Source of the DNA: Microbacterium natoriense
GTDB lineage: Bacteria; Actinomycetota; Actinomycetes; Actinomycetales; Microbacteriaceae
Assembly (NCBI RefSeq): GCF_030816295.1
Contig: NZ_JAUSXV010000001.1
Location: 4,030,001-4,094,000, forward strand
Length of the DNA stretch: 64,000 nucleotides
Reading direction: 5' to 3'
Both the position numbers and the translations under genes were made by a program. Below, one piece after another: positions 44,624 through 53,011 of this stretch (positions within the stretch are counted from its first letter, which is position 1; each line of letters begins with the position of its first letter). Below the pieces are notes generated by a model, which worked only from the letters and a program-made list of their open reading frames with translations, was not told the DNA's origin and did no database searches.

Positions 44624-44631
44624 ATCTCAGA

Positions 44632-45570
44632 TCAGAGCGCCCGGATCCGCCAGTCGGCCGAGTGCTCGGCGCCGGGCTCGAGCACCACGAGATCGGTGCC
44701 GGAGTTGAAGGCGTCGGGCGGGCACGTCATCGGCTCGACCGCGAGGCCGATGCGGTGGATGTCGTCGAAGCCGGGGTTGTCGGCCGTGTGGATCTGCACC
44801 CACGGGCAGCGCTCATCCCAGGTCATCGCGACACCGGTGCCGGCATCCGTCACCAGGCGCACCTCGGCGATGCCGTCGGTGCGCGAGAGTCCGGTGAAGG
44901 CGTGATCGATGAACACGTCGCCGATCGGCCGCGACGTCTGGAAATCCCACTCCGGATGCGCGGCGACGGGTTCCACGGAGACCGGGCTCAGGCGGTCGGG
45001 CGTGACGGTGAGCACCGCGGATGCCGGGAGCAGCAGAGTCCACTCGTCGACCGGAGGGCCTTGGGTCCCTGAGCCTGTCGAGGGGCCGGCCACGAGATAC
45101 GGGTGCGGGCCCGTGCCCCAGGGGGCGGCATCCGTCCCGAGATTGCGAGCGGTGACCGTCTGCTGCAGGCCGTTCTCGTCGAGCCGATACTCGGTCTCGA
45201 CCTCGACCCGGAACGGGTAGCCCGTCTGCGGCTCGATGACGGCGACCAGCACGACACGGTCGTCTTCGATCACGCGGTGGGCGTACTCGGCCCACGACAG
45301 CAGCCCGTGCAGCGCCTGACCGCGCGCCGGCTCGGTGAGGGCGAGCTGATGCTCGACGCCGTCAAACTCGTAGCGTCCGTCGACGATGCGGTTGGGCCAG
45401 GGCGCGAGCGTGGTGCCCCGATAGCCCGGGCGCACCTCGTCTGCCGCGAAGGGCACGACCAGGTCGCGGCCCTCGTGGGTCAGCGAGCGCAGTGAAGCGC
45501 CGACGCTCGCGATGACCGCCTCGTAGCCGTGCGCCGCGATCCGCAGCTGACGGCCGGAACGGGGCGTCAT
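44632..45570 (-). CDS. Aldose 1-epimerase-family protein
   Basis: The protein has 312 residues. It is the last gene of araD-araB-araA-epimerase and overlaps the araA stop by one base (TGATG). Galactose mutarotase-like features include RGTTLAPWPNRIVDGRYEFDG, the catalytic His in GQALHGLLSW, the second His in GTGPHPYLVAG, and a C-terminal WVQIHTADN with Glu in LAVEPMTCPPDAFNSG. It would interconvert alpha and beta anomers of arabinose or galactose before isomerisation or phosphorylation. After LVAG the protein carries GPSTGSGTQGP, which is the in-frame translation of a dispersed REP-like repeat. Most homologues should lack this stretch. Confidence 0.88.
   Translation of the reverse strand: MTPRSGRQLRIAAHGYEAVIASVGASLRSLTHEGRDLVVPFAADEVRPGYRGTTLAPWPNRIVDGRYEFDGVEHQLALTEPARGQALHGLLSWAEYAHRVIEDDRVVLVAVIEPQTGYPFRVEVETEYRLDENGLQQTVTARNLGTDAAPWGTGPHPYLVAGPSTGSGTQGPPVDEWTLLLPASAVLTVTPDRLSPVSVEPVAAHPEWDFQTSRPIGDVFIDHAFTGLSRTDGIAEVRLVTDAGTGVAMTWDERCPWVQIHTADNPGFDDIHRIGLAVEPMTCPPDAFNSGTDLVVLEPGAEHSADWRIRAL
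45057..45091. repeat. REP-like dispersed repeat, copy B, inside the epimerase gene
   Basis: The reverse complement matches copy A (6505-6530) at 24 of 26 bases. It inserts about 11 codons in frame into the aldose epimerase gene. Confidence 0.75.
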
Positions 45571-47087
45571 CAGAGCCCCTGGGCCAGGCGGTAGTACGCC
45601 TGGTTCCAGCGGACCTGCTTCTGGAACTCGATGAGCGTCGTCTCCTCGTCGATCACGAGCAGCTCGACCTCGGCCATCTCGGCGAAGTCGCGGAACGCCT
45701 CGATGCCGAGGGCCGTCGACATCACGGTGTGGTGCGCGGCGCCCGCCGTCAGCCAGGCCGCGGCAGAGGTGTTGAAGTCGGGAGCCGGCTTCCAGACGGC
45801 ACGGCCGACCGGGAGCTTCGGCAGCGAGGCTCGTGGCTCGACGTTCTCGACGACGTTCGCGGTGAGACGGAAGCGGTCGCGCATGTCGCTGAGCGCGACG
45901 ACCACGGCGGGACCCGAGTCGGCCGTGAAGACCAGGCGCACCGGGTCATCCTTGCCGCCGATGCCGAGCGGGTGGATCTCGAGCGTGGGCTTCGCGGTCG
46001 TGAGCGAGGGCGAGACCTCGAGCATGTGCGCGCCGAGGATGAGCTCGTCACCAGGGGTCATGTCGTAGGTGTAGTCCTCCATGAGGCTCGCGCCACCGGG
46101 GAGCCCTGCGCCCATGACGTTCGCGATGCGCACGAGGATCGCGGTCTTCCAGTCGCCTTCGGCGCCGAAGCCGTAGCCCTCGGCCATCAGGCGCTGCACG
46201 GCGAGCCCCGGCAGCTGCTTGAGCGACCCGAGGTCCTCGAACGAGGTGGTGAAGGCGCCGAAGCCGCCCTCTTCGAGGAACGAGCGCAGGCCGATCTCGA
46301 TCGCGGCGCCGTCGCGCAGCGACTGGTGCCGCTCGCCGCCCTTGCGGAGCTCCGGCACGACCTCATACAGCTCTTCGTATTCGGCGACGAGCGCGTCGAC
46401 GTCCGACTCGGATGCGGCGGCGACGGCATCCGCCAGCTCGTTCACGCCCCACGTGTTCACCTGCACGCCGAAGCGCAGCTCGGCCTCGGTCTTGTCACCC
46501 TCGGTGACGGCGACGAAGCGCATGTTGTCGCCGAAGCGGGCGAGCTTCAGATCACGGCTCGCGGCGAGACCGGCCGCGGCGCGCTGCCAGATGCCGATCT
46601 CGCGCTGCACGCGCGGGTCGGACGCGTGGCCGACGATCGTCTTGCGCGGCACACCGAGGCGCGTCTGGATGTAGCCGAACTCGCGGTCGCCGTGCGCGGC
46701 CTGGTTCAGGTTCATGAAGTCGAAGTCGATGTCGGCCCACGGGAGCTCGACGTTCGCCTGCGTGTGCAGGTGGGCGAGCGGCTTCTGCAGGGCATCGAGA
46801 CCCGCGATCCACATCTTCGCGGGGCTGAATGTGTGCATCCAGGCGACGAGTCCGATGACGTTCTCTGCCGCGTTCGCCTCGAGCGCCGTGCGCTTGATGG
46901 CGGCGGAGTCGGTGAGCACCGGCTTCCAGACGATCTTCACCGGCACGTCGCCCGCCTCGTCGAGCAGACGCGCGATCTCCTGCGACTGCTCGGCGACCTG
47001 CGCGAGCGTCTCGGGGCCGTACAGGTGCTGGCTGCCGGTGAGGAACCAGACCTCGTACTGGTCGAGGGAGGTGGTGAGCTTCGGCAT
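45570..47087 (-). CDS. araA: L-arabinose isomerase
   Basis: The protein has 505 residues, normal for AraA. It begins [20 protein letters not shown], a signature of the family. The catalytic and metal-site region includes [43 protein letters not shown] (Glu ligands), [20 protein letters not shown] (His ligands) and [11 protein letters not shown] near the end. It isomerises L-arabinose to L-ribulose with Mn2+. It is nine bases after the araB stop and overlaps the epimerase start. Confidence 0.97.
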   Translation of the reverse strand: MPKLTTSLDQYEVWFLTGSQHLYGPETLAQVAEQSQEIARLLDEAGDVPVKIVWKPVLTDSAAIKRTALEANAAENVIGLVAWMHTFSPAKMWIAGLDALQKPLAHLHTQANVELPWADIDFDFMNLNQAAHGDREFGYIQTRLGVPRKTIVGHASDPRVQREIGIWQRAAAGLAASRDLKLARFGDNMRFVAVTEGDKTEAELRFGVQVNTWGVNELADAVAAASESDVDALVAEYEELYEVVPELRKGGERHQSLRDGAAIEIGLRSFLEEGGFGAFTTSFEDLGSLKQLPGLAVQRLMAEGYGFGAEGDWKTAILVRIANVMGAGLPGGASLMEDYTYDMTPGDELILGAHMLEVSPSLTTAKPTLEIHPLGIGGKDDPVRLVFTADSGPAVVVALSDMRDRFRLTANVVENVEPRASLPKLPVGRAVWKPAPDFNTSAAAWLTAGAAHHTVMSTALGIEAFRDFAEMAEVELLVIDEETTLIEFQKQVRWNQAYYRLAQGL

Positions 47088-47096
47088 GGTGCGTCC

Positions 47097-48674
47097 TTAG
47101 AGTGCGGTGGTGGCGGCGGCCTCGATGGCGAGGCCTGCGCGGTAACGGTCGAGGTAGGCGGTGAACCCGGCCACGTCGGCGGGGTCGGGATCGACGACGG
47201 AGACGGATGCGGTGGCGAACACGCTCTCGTCGAGATACGCGGCCAGCGGCTCTGCGTGACCGAGGTAGGAGGCGAGCACGGCGATGCCCCAGGCGCCGCC
47301 TTCGGAGGCGAGTTCGCCCACCGCGACGGGTGCGCCGAGCGCACCGGCGAGGAAGCGCTGGGCGACGCCGGCCGTGCGGAACATCCCGCCGTGCGCGAAC
47401 ATGCGGTCGAGTCCGACGCCTTCGGCGGTGAGGACCTGCATGCCCAGCGCGAGCGTGCCGAACACGCCGTAGAGCTGGGCGCGCATGAAGTTCGCGAGCG
47501 TGAAGGCGCTGTCGGGCGTGCGCACGAACAGCGGACGCCCCTCGTCGAGCCCGGCGATGGGCTCGCCCGCGAGGTGGTTGTAGGCGATCAGTCCGCCGGC
47601 ATCCGCTTCTCCGGCGAGCGCCTCGCGGAAGAGGGCGTCGAAGGCGGCATCGTCGCTCACGGGGTTCCCCGCAGCGGCGGCGAACCGGGTGAACAGACCC
47701 GCCCAGGCCGCGAGCTCTGACGCGCCGTTGTTGCAGTGCACCATGGCGACCGCGTCGCCGGCGGGCGTGGTCACGAGGTCGAGTTCGTGGTGCACCTCGC
47801 CGAGCGGACGCTCGAGGACCACCATCGCGAAGATGCTGGTGCCGGCCGAGACGTTGCCGGTACGCGGCGCGACCGAGTTCGTCGCGACCATGCCCGTGCC
47901 GGCGTCGCCCTCGGGCGGGCACAGCGGAATGCCCGCCGGCGTCGCACCGGTGGGGTCGAGCAGCAGGGCGCCCTCGGCCGTCAGCGATCCGGCCGCCGCA
48001 CCTGCGGGCAGCACGGCGGGGAACAGGGCGGTGAGCGGCGCGGGGAGGCGATCGGCGGCGAGCGCGTCGTACGCCTGCAGCATCCACTCGTCGTATCCGC
48101 CGGTCGTCGAGTCGATCGGGAACATCCCCGAGGCGTCGCCCACGCCGAGAATCCGCTCTCCCGTGAGCTTCCAGTGCACGTAGCCGGCGAGGGTGGTCAC
48201 GAAGTCGAGCTGCGGCACGTGGGCCTCGGCGTCGACGACGGCCTGGTGCAGGTGCGCGATCGACCAGCGCAGGGGGATGTTCACACCGAACAGCTCGGTG
48301 AGCTCGGCGGATGCTGCGCCCGTGTTGGTGTTGCGCCAGGTGCGGAACGGCACGAGAAGCTCGCCTTCGGCGTCGAACGCGAGGTAGCCGTGCATCATCG
48401 CGGAGATGCCGATCGCGCCGAAGGTCGCAGGCCTCACGCCGTAGCGATCGTGGGCGTCGGCGACGAGATCGGCGAACGCCGACTGCAGGCCCGCCCACAC
48501 CTCGTCGAGTCCGTAGGTCCACAGGCCCTCTTCGAGCTTGTTCTCCCACGAGAACGCGCCGGTGGCGAGCACCTCGGTGGCATCGGAGCCGATCAGGCAG
48601 GCCTTGATGCGGGTCGAGCCGAATTCGATGCCGAGGCTCGTGCGGCCGGCGACGATGTCTTCGCGGCCGCTCAT
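47097..48674 (-). CDS. araB: L-ribulokinase, FGGY family
   Basis: The protein has 525 residues from ATG 48674, which overlaps the araD stop (ATGA). The N-terminal FGGY domain starts SLGIEFGSTRIKACLIGSDATE (phosphate-loop type). Later it has GTGMVATNSVAPRTGNVSAGTS and FAHGGMFRTAGVAQRFLAGAL, the ATP-binding GG. By position between araD and araA it phosphorylates L-ribulose to L-ribulose 5-phosphate. Sequence alone would also fit xylulokinase-like FGGY kinases, so context decides. Confidence 0.92.
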   Translation of the reverse strand: MSGREDIVAGRTSLGIEFGSTRIKACLIGSDATEVLATGAFSWENKLEEGLWTYGLDEVWAGLQSAFADLVADAHDRYGVRPATFGAIGISAMMHGYLAFDAEGELLVPFRTWRNTNTGAASAELTELFGVNIPLRWSIAHLHQAVVDAEAHVPQLDFVTTLAGYVHWKLTGERILGVGDASGMFPIDSTTGGYDEWMLQAYDALAADRLPAPLTALFPAVLPAGAAAGSLTAEGALLLDPTGATPAGIPLCPPEGDAGTGMVATNSVAPRTGNVSAGTSIFAMVVLERPLGEVHHELDLVTTPAGDAVAMVHCNNGASELAAWAGLFTRFAAAAGNPVSDDAAFDALFREALAGEADAGGLIAYNHLAGEPIAGLDEGRPLFVRTPDSAFTLANFMRAQLYGVFGTLALGMQVLTAEGVGLDRMFAHGGMFRTAGVAQRFLAGALGAPVAVGELASEGGAWGIAVLASYLGHAEPLAAYLDESVFATASVSVVDPDPADVAGFTAYLDRYRAGLAIEAAATTAL

Positions 48675-49390
48675 CGGCGGGCGTCCGCGTTCTGGCCGTA
48701 CACGTTCTGATACCGGTTGAAGAGGCTGTCGATCGCCTCCTGCGGGATCGGGATGAGCGGCCCCGCCTCGCGGGCGAGGTGCACGGTGCGTGCGACGTCC
48801 TCGACCATGACGGCGGCCTTCACCGCGTCTTTCGCGTCCACGCCGATCGTGAACGGTCCGTGGTTCTGCATGAGCACCGCACGGCTGCGGTGCCCACGCA
48901 GGGTCTCGACGATCCCGCGGCCGATCGAGTCGTCGCCGATGATGGCGAAGGGGCCGACCGGAATCGGTCCGCCGAACTCGTCCGCCATGGCGGTGATCAC
49001 GCAGGGGATCTCCTCGCCGCGCGCAGCCCAGGCCACCGCGTAGTCGGAGTGGGTGTGCACGACGCCGCCGACCTCTGGCATGTTGCGGTACACGTAGGCG
49101 TGCGCCGCCGTGTCGCTCGACGGGCTGCGTTCGCTGCCGGCGGTGCCGGGGACGACGTTGCCATCGAGATCGCACAGGATCATGTTCGAGGCGTCGAGGT
49201 CGTCGTAGCTCACACCGGAAGGCTTGATCACGAACAGTTCAGCGCCGGGGACACGGCCGGAGACATTGCCGCCGGTCCAGACGATGAGGTTGTAGCGCAC
49301 CAGTTCGCCGTGCAGGCGGGCGACGTCCTCCCGGACGGTCTGGATGGCTGCTTCGACCTCGGGGGTGAAGGCGGGGGCTTCGCTGCTCAC
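48671..49390 (-). CDS. araD: L-ribulose-5-phosphate 4-epimerase
   Basis: The protein has 239 residues in the class II aldolase family. Motifs are GGNVSGRVPG, MILCDLDGNVV, VVHTHSDYAVAWA (zinc His-x-His) and AVLMQNHGPFTIG (third zinc His). It converts L-ribulose 5-phosphate to D-xylulose 5-phosphate. I take GTG 49390 as the start: GAGG lies six bases upstream, and the alternative GTG 49420 falls inside the palindromic operator at 49415-49434. First gene of araD-araB-araA-epimerase, probably repressed by the adjacent LacI protein. Confidence 0.95.
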   Translation of the reverse strand: MSSEAPAFTPEVEAAIQTVREDVARLHGELVRYNLIVWTGGNVSGRVPGAELFVIKPSGVSYDDLDASNMILCDLDGNVVPGTAGSERSPSSDTAAHAYVYRNMPEVGGVVHTHSDYAVAWAARGEEIPCVITAMADEFGGPIPVGPFAIIGDDSIGRGIVETLRGHRSRAVLMQNHGPFTIGVDAKDAVKAAVMVEDVARTVHLAREAGPLIPIPQEAIDSLFNRYQNVYGQNADARR

Positions 49391-49414
49391 GGGTACCTCT
49401 TCGGTGCTGTCGAC

Positions 49415-49434
49415 GGTCACTGTGACCGGTCACA
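49415..49434. promoter_or_regulatory. Overlapping palindromes upstream of araD, probable LacI operator
   Basis: TGTGACCGGTCACA (49421-49434) is a perfect 14-base palindrome with central CG. GGTCACTGTGACC (49415-49427) overlaps it as an odd palindrome. They lie 25-44 bases upstream of the chosen araD start, between it and the LacI gene that ends at 49499. Confidence 0.75.
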
Positions 49435-49498
49435 GAAGTGTGACACGGGGCGGGGCAAGGCGTCAAGGTCGACACGTCGCCGGCCTCGGCGACGCCGG

Positions 49499-50512
49499 TC
49501 ACGCACGCGGCGGCGCGACGGATTCGCGCTCGACCAGTACGGGAGCGACCGGGGCGAGGTCGGATGCCGCGGAATCCGACTCGCCCACCAGCGCGGCGAC
49601 AGCCCTGCGGGCCAGCTCGTCGAAGTCCTGACGCACCGTCGTCAGTTTCGGCCAGTAGTACGCGGCGTCCGGGATGTCGTCGAAGCCGACGACGCTGATG
49701 TCAGCGGGCACAGAGAGGCCGGCCTCGTGCAGCCCGCTCAGCAGCCCGAGCGCCATCTGGTCGTTCGCGGCGAACACCGCCGTGACGCCGGACTCGCGCA
49801 CGGCCGCGGCGGCGGCGTACCCGGAGCCCGCCGACCAGTCCCCCACGATCACGGGTCCGCCCCGCAGTCCGCGAGAGGCGAGCTCTGCGGCGCATCCGTC
49901 CGCACGCGACTCGGCCTCGAGCCAGTCGGCGGGCCCCGCGAGGTGCGCGATCCGCGTGTGGCCGGCGTCGGCCAGCGCGGCGACCGCGAGCCGGGCGCCT
50001 GCGGCCTGGTCGACCGAGAGACCGCGCGATCCGCGGCCGGCCGAGTGCAGGGTGACCACGGGGACGTTCACGTGCAGGGCGTCGAGTGCGGCCAGGGTGC
50101 GCGCATGTGGCGCGACGACGACGATGCCCTCGACGCCCTGGGTGATCAGGTGGTCGACGGCCGCGACCACCGCGGCGGCGTCTCCGGCATCCGCGAAAGC
50201 CGCGCTGACCCAGTAGCCCGCCTCGCGGGCGGATGCCTCGATCGCGGCGATGCTGCGGGAGGGGCCGTACTGCAGCGCGTCGGAGGCGAGGATGCCGATG
50301 GTCCGCGAGCGACGCGTGCCCAGGGCGCGAGCCGCGTTGTTCATGCGGTAGCCGAGCTCGGCCATCGCGGCCAGCACGCGCTCCTTGGTGTCGGCCGCGA
50401 CCTCGGGGTGATCGTTCAGCACCCGCGACACGGTCTGCCGCGAGACGCCGGCCAGCGCCGCGACATCGCGCACGCCGGCCGTGCGTCCGGGGGCGCTGCT
50501 GGACTCACTCAC
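49499..50512 (-). CDS. LacI-family transcriptional regulator of the arabinose operon
   Basis: The protein has 337 residues from GTG 50512 (VSESSSAPGR). The HTH is VRDVAALAGVSRQTVSRVLNDHPE with hinge AARALGTRRSRTIGI. The periplasmic-binding-protein-like effector domain ends with VVGFDDIPDAAYYWPKLTTVRQDF. It lies immediately upstream of araD in the same orientation, so it is the natural candidate for the TGTGACCGGTCACA operator and for sensing arabinose or a galactoside. It is divergent from the NAD-epimerase gene. Confidence 0.92.
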   Translation of the reverse strand: MSESSSAPGRTAGVRDVAALAGVSRQTVSRVLNDHPEVAADTKERVLAAMAELGYRMNNAARALGTRRSRTIGILASDALQYGPSRSIAAIEASAREAGYWVSAAFADAGDAAAVVAAVDHLITQGVEGIVVVAPHARTLAALDALHVNVPVVTLHSAGRGSRGLSVDQAAGARLAVAALADAGHTRIAHLAGPADWLEAESRADGCAAELASRGLRGGPVIVGDWSAGSGYAAAAAVRESGVTAVFAANDQMALGLLSGLHEAGLSVPADISVVGFDDIPDAAYYWPKLTTVRQDFDELARRAVAALVGESDSAASDLAPVAPVLVERESVAPPRA

Positions 50513-50570
50513 GCGGATGAGTGTACGGCGTCGGGCGCCCCGGCTCTCGCCGTCGTGCCAGGCTGGTGGC

Positions 50571-51416
50571 ATGCGCATCGCTCTCACCGGTTCATCGGGC
50601 AAGCTCGGCCGCGTCGTCGCACGCGAGCTGCGGTCTCAGGGGTACGAGGTCATCGGGATGGACCTCGACGGCCCGCGCGGCGCGGGATTCGTACAGGTCG
50701 ACCTGACCGACTACGGTCAGGTCGTCGACGCGTTCACCGCCGTCGGCGACCGCCACGACGGCATCGACGCGGTGGTGCATCTGGGGGCGATCCCCGCACC
50801 CGGCATCCGCAGCGACGTGGCGACCTTCCACAACAACATGCCCGCGACGTTCAACGTGTTCTGGGCGGCGGTGCGCCTCGGCATCCGTCGCATCGTGTAC
50901 GCGTCCAGCGAGACGGTGCTCGGCCTTCCGTTCGACGCGCCTCCGCCCTACATCCCCGTCGACGAGGACTACCCCGCGCGCCCCGAGTCGGTGTACTCGC
51001 TCGTGAAGACGCTGGAGGAGCAGCTCGCCACCGAGCTCGTGCGCTGGCATCCCGATCTGTCGATCACGGCGCTGCGGTTCTCGAACGTCATGGATCCCGA
51101 GGACTACGCCGCCTTCCCCTCGTTCGATCACGACGCCCTCCAGCGCAAGTGGAACCTGTGGGGATACATCGATGCGCGCGACGGAGCGCAGGCGGTCCAG
51201 CGCGCGCTCGAGGTCGCCCCGCCCGGGTTCGACCGGTTCATCATCGCCGCGGCGGACACCGTGATGTCGCGCCCGAACGCCGAGCTGATCGCCGAAGTGT
51301 TCCCCGGCGTACCGGTCACCCGTGACATCGGCCCGAACGAGACGCTCCTGTCGATCGACAGGGCGCGGCGCGTACTCGGCTTCGAGCCGCAGCATTCCTG
51401 GCGCGACGAGGTCTGA
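50571..51416 (+). CDS. NAD-dependent epimerase/dehydratase
   Basis: The protein has 281 residues from ATG 50571 (MRIALTGSSGKLGRVVAREL), an extended-SDR Rossmann motif TGxxGxxG. The catalytic pattern is SSE (YASSETVLG) plus YSLVK, matching S-Y-K of nucleotide-sugar epimerases. It might act on a sugar nucleotide or an open-chain sugar acid. Divergence from the LacI gene puts it within the sugar locus and suggests co-regulation. Family members are often annotated as uronate dehydrogenase-like; I cannot fix the substrate. Confidence 0.85.
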   Translation: MRIALTGSSGKLGRVVARELRSQGYEVIGMDLDGPRGAGFVQVDLTDYGQVVDAFTAVGDRHDGIDAVVHLGAIPAPGIRSDVATFHNNMPATFNVFWAAVRLGIRRIVYASSETVLGLPFDAPPPYIPVDEDYPARPESVYSLVKTLEEQLATELVRWHPDLSITALRFSNVMDPEDYAAFPSFDHDALQRKWNLWGYIDARDGAQAVQRALEVAPPGFDRFIIAAADTVMSRPNAELIAEVFPGVPVTRDIGPNETLLSIDRARRVLGFEPQHSWRDEV

Positions 51417-51479
51417 GCCGGCCCGGCGCCTGACGATCGGATCGCGCACAGGGGTGACGCCGCTCTCGGCCGACCCGTG

Positions 51480-51899
51480 TCAGGAGGGCTCGAGAGCCAG
51501 TGCACCACGTGCGATGAGCGCTGTCCGATAGGCGTCGATCTTGCCGCCGATCACGGCGCGGCTTGCCATCAGCGCCTGGATCTGCTCATCGAGGGCGGCG
51601 GCGTGCGCCTCCATCAGTGCGATGCGTTCGGGCTCGTTCCCCTCGCCGGCGCGCACCAGGGCGGAGTACTTCGCCATCTCGGCGACAGGCATGCCCGACT
51701 CGCGAAGCCGGGCGATCAGGGTGAGCCAGCCGACCGTCTCGGGACCATAGGCGCGGCGCCCGCCGCTGGTCCGCGGTACGTCGCGCGGGAAGAGTCCGCG
51801 GGACTCGTACCAGCGGAGGGTGTGAACGCTGAGACCGGTGATGTCGGCGAGTTCGCCGATGCTGTAGACCTGATCGGCGTCGGGAGGCGTGTGGGTCAT
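51480..51899 (-). CDS. MerR-family transcriptional regulator
   Basis: The protein has 139 residues. The N-terminal MerR HTH is YSIGELADITGLSVHTLRWY followed by ESRGLFPRDVPRTSGGRRAYGPE. A C-terminal coiled-coil helix (residues 85-130) forms the dimer. No Cys cluster for metals is present. It is divergent from the SDR gene, whose promoter has the long 19-base spacer that MerR proteins remodel, so it likely activates that gene in response to a small molecule or stress. Confidence 0.92.
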   Translation of the reverse strand: MTHTPPDADQVYSIGELADITGLSVHTLRWYESRGLFPRDVPRTSGGRRAYGPETVGWLTLIARLRESGMPVAEMAKYSALVRAGEGNEPERIALMEAHAAALDEQIQALMASRAVIGGKIDAYRTALIARGALALEPS

Positions 51900-51908
51900 G
51901 CGTGCTCC

Positions 51909-51939
51909 TTGACTTCGAGTCGACTCTAGGTCATATGGT
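51909..51939 (+). promoter_or_regulatory. MerR-type promoter with 19-base spacer
   Basis: TTGACT (51909-51914) and TATGGT (51934-51939) are separated by 19 bases, longer than the usual 17. Within the spacer TTCGAGTCGACTC is dyad-symmetric (GAGTCGACTC perfect). This is the standard MerR architecture. The SDR ATG at 51947 would be close to the transcript start, so the mRNA may be leaderless. Confidence 0.65.
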
Positions 51940-51946
51940 GACGAAC

Positions 51947-52930
51947 ATGACTACGAAGATCGACATGCTCGCCCGCCAACAGCCGATGACGTCGCCTTTC
52001 GGCTACCGATCGACCGCCGCAGAGGCCATCGCCGGCATCGAGCTCCAGGGGAAGACCGCGATCGTGACCGGCGGATACTCCGGGCTCGGCCTCGAGACGG
52101 TCAAGGCCCTGGCGGATGCCGGTGTACAGGTCATCGTTCCGGCCCGCCGCCCAGACGCGGCCAGCGCCGCCCTCTCCGATGTGTCGGGCGTGCGTGTGAG
52201 CGCGATGGACCTCGGCGACCTCGACTCGGTCGCGGCGTTCACCGAACGGGTGCGCGCCGATGCGACACCCATCGACCTCATGATCAACGTCGCCGGCATC
52301 ATGGCATCCCCTTTCCAGCTCACCCCGCAGGGATGGGAGTCGCAGTTCGGCACGAACCATCTCGGGCACTTCGCGCTCGTCGGCGGCGTGGCCGACCTGC
52401 TGACGAGCGGTGCGCGCGTGATCGCGTACTCCTCGGGGGCGCATTTTCGATCCCCTGTGCTGTTCGACGATGTCAACTTCGCCGGGACCGCCTACGACCC
52501 GTGGGTGGCATACGGTCAGTCGAAGACGGCTGACGCGCTCTTCGCCGTCGGCCTGGATGCTCGGGCTGCGGGCCGAGGCATCCACGCCTACTCGGTGCAC
52601 CCCGGCGGAATCCTCACCGACCTGCAGCGCCACATGCCGCGAGAGGAGCTGATCGAGCGCCGGTGGATGGATGCCGACGGCACACCCAACCCCCGGTTCA
52701 AGACCCCCGCGCAGGGCGCCTCGACCGGCCTGTGGGCCGCGACCGCACCCGAACTCGTGGACCGGGGCGGCGTGTATTGCGAGGACTGTTCCATCAAGGG
52801 CGTCGTCCCGGCCGACTTCACCGACATGACCGCCGGCGGAGTCAAGGAATGGGCGATCGATCCCGAGGCCGCCGATCGCCTGTGGGCGCTCTCGGTCGAG
52901 GCCACCGGCGTCGACCCCTTCCGCGCCTGA
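51947..52930 (+). CDS. Short-chain dehydrogenase/reductase
   Basis: The protein has 327 residues from ATG 51947 (MTTKIDMLARQQPM); ATG 51935 is possible. The SDR cofactor motif is TAIVTGGYSGLGLETVKAL (TGxxxGxG). NVAGIM is the NAG-like motif. The catalytic set is Ser in AYSSGAHF, and Tyr/Lys in YGQSK (YxxxK). The size and motifs fit the WWOX/retinol-dehydrogenase-like group. It is MerR-controlled and divergent. Substrate unknown, with carbonyl detoxification plausible. Confidence 0.9.
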   Translation: MTTKIDMLARQQPMTSPFGYRSTAAEAIAGIELQGKTAIVTGGYSGLGLETVKALADAGVQVIVPARRPDAASAALSDVSGVRVSAMDLGDLDSVAAFTERVRADATPIDLMINVAGIMASPFQLTPQGWESQFGTNHLGHFALVGGVADLLTSGARVIAYSSGAHFRSPVLFDDVNFAGTAYDPWVAYGQSKTADALFAVGLDARAAGRGIHAYSVHPGGILTDLQRHMPREELIERRWMDADGTPNPRFKTPAQGASTGLWAATAPELVDRGGVYCEDCSIKGVVPADFTDMTAGGVKEWAIDPEAADRLWALSVEATGVDPFRA

Positions 52931-52957
52931 CCGTCGAGCGACCGGGGATCGGCTGAC

Positions 52958-53000
52958 GAGCGGGAGAGGGCGTCTGCACGCAGGACGCCCTCTCCCGCTC
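52958..53000. terminator. Perfect 17-bp hairpin terminator
   Basis: GAGCGGGAGAGGGCGTC and its exact complement (52984-53000) flank a nine-base loop. It lies between the convergent SDR gene and the last gene of the ABC operon. Confidence 0.9.
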
Positions 53001-53011
53001 GGTGGCGTCGG

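Noticed and set aside
46552..48549. Minus-strand ORF of 665 codons, mostly Arg/Ala
   Set aside because: An alternative frame of araB and araA.
48779..51325. Plus-strand ORF of 848 codons
   Set aside because: Antisense to araD and LacI and out of frame in the epimerase; no domain recognised.
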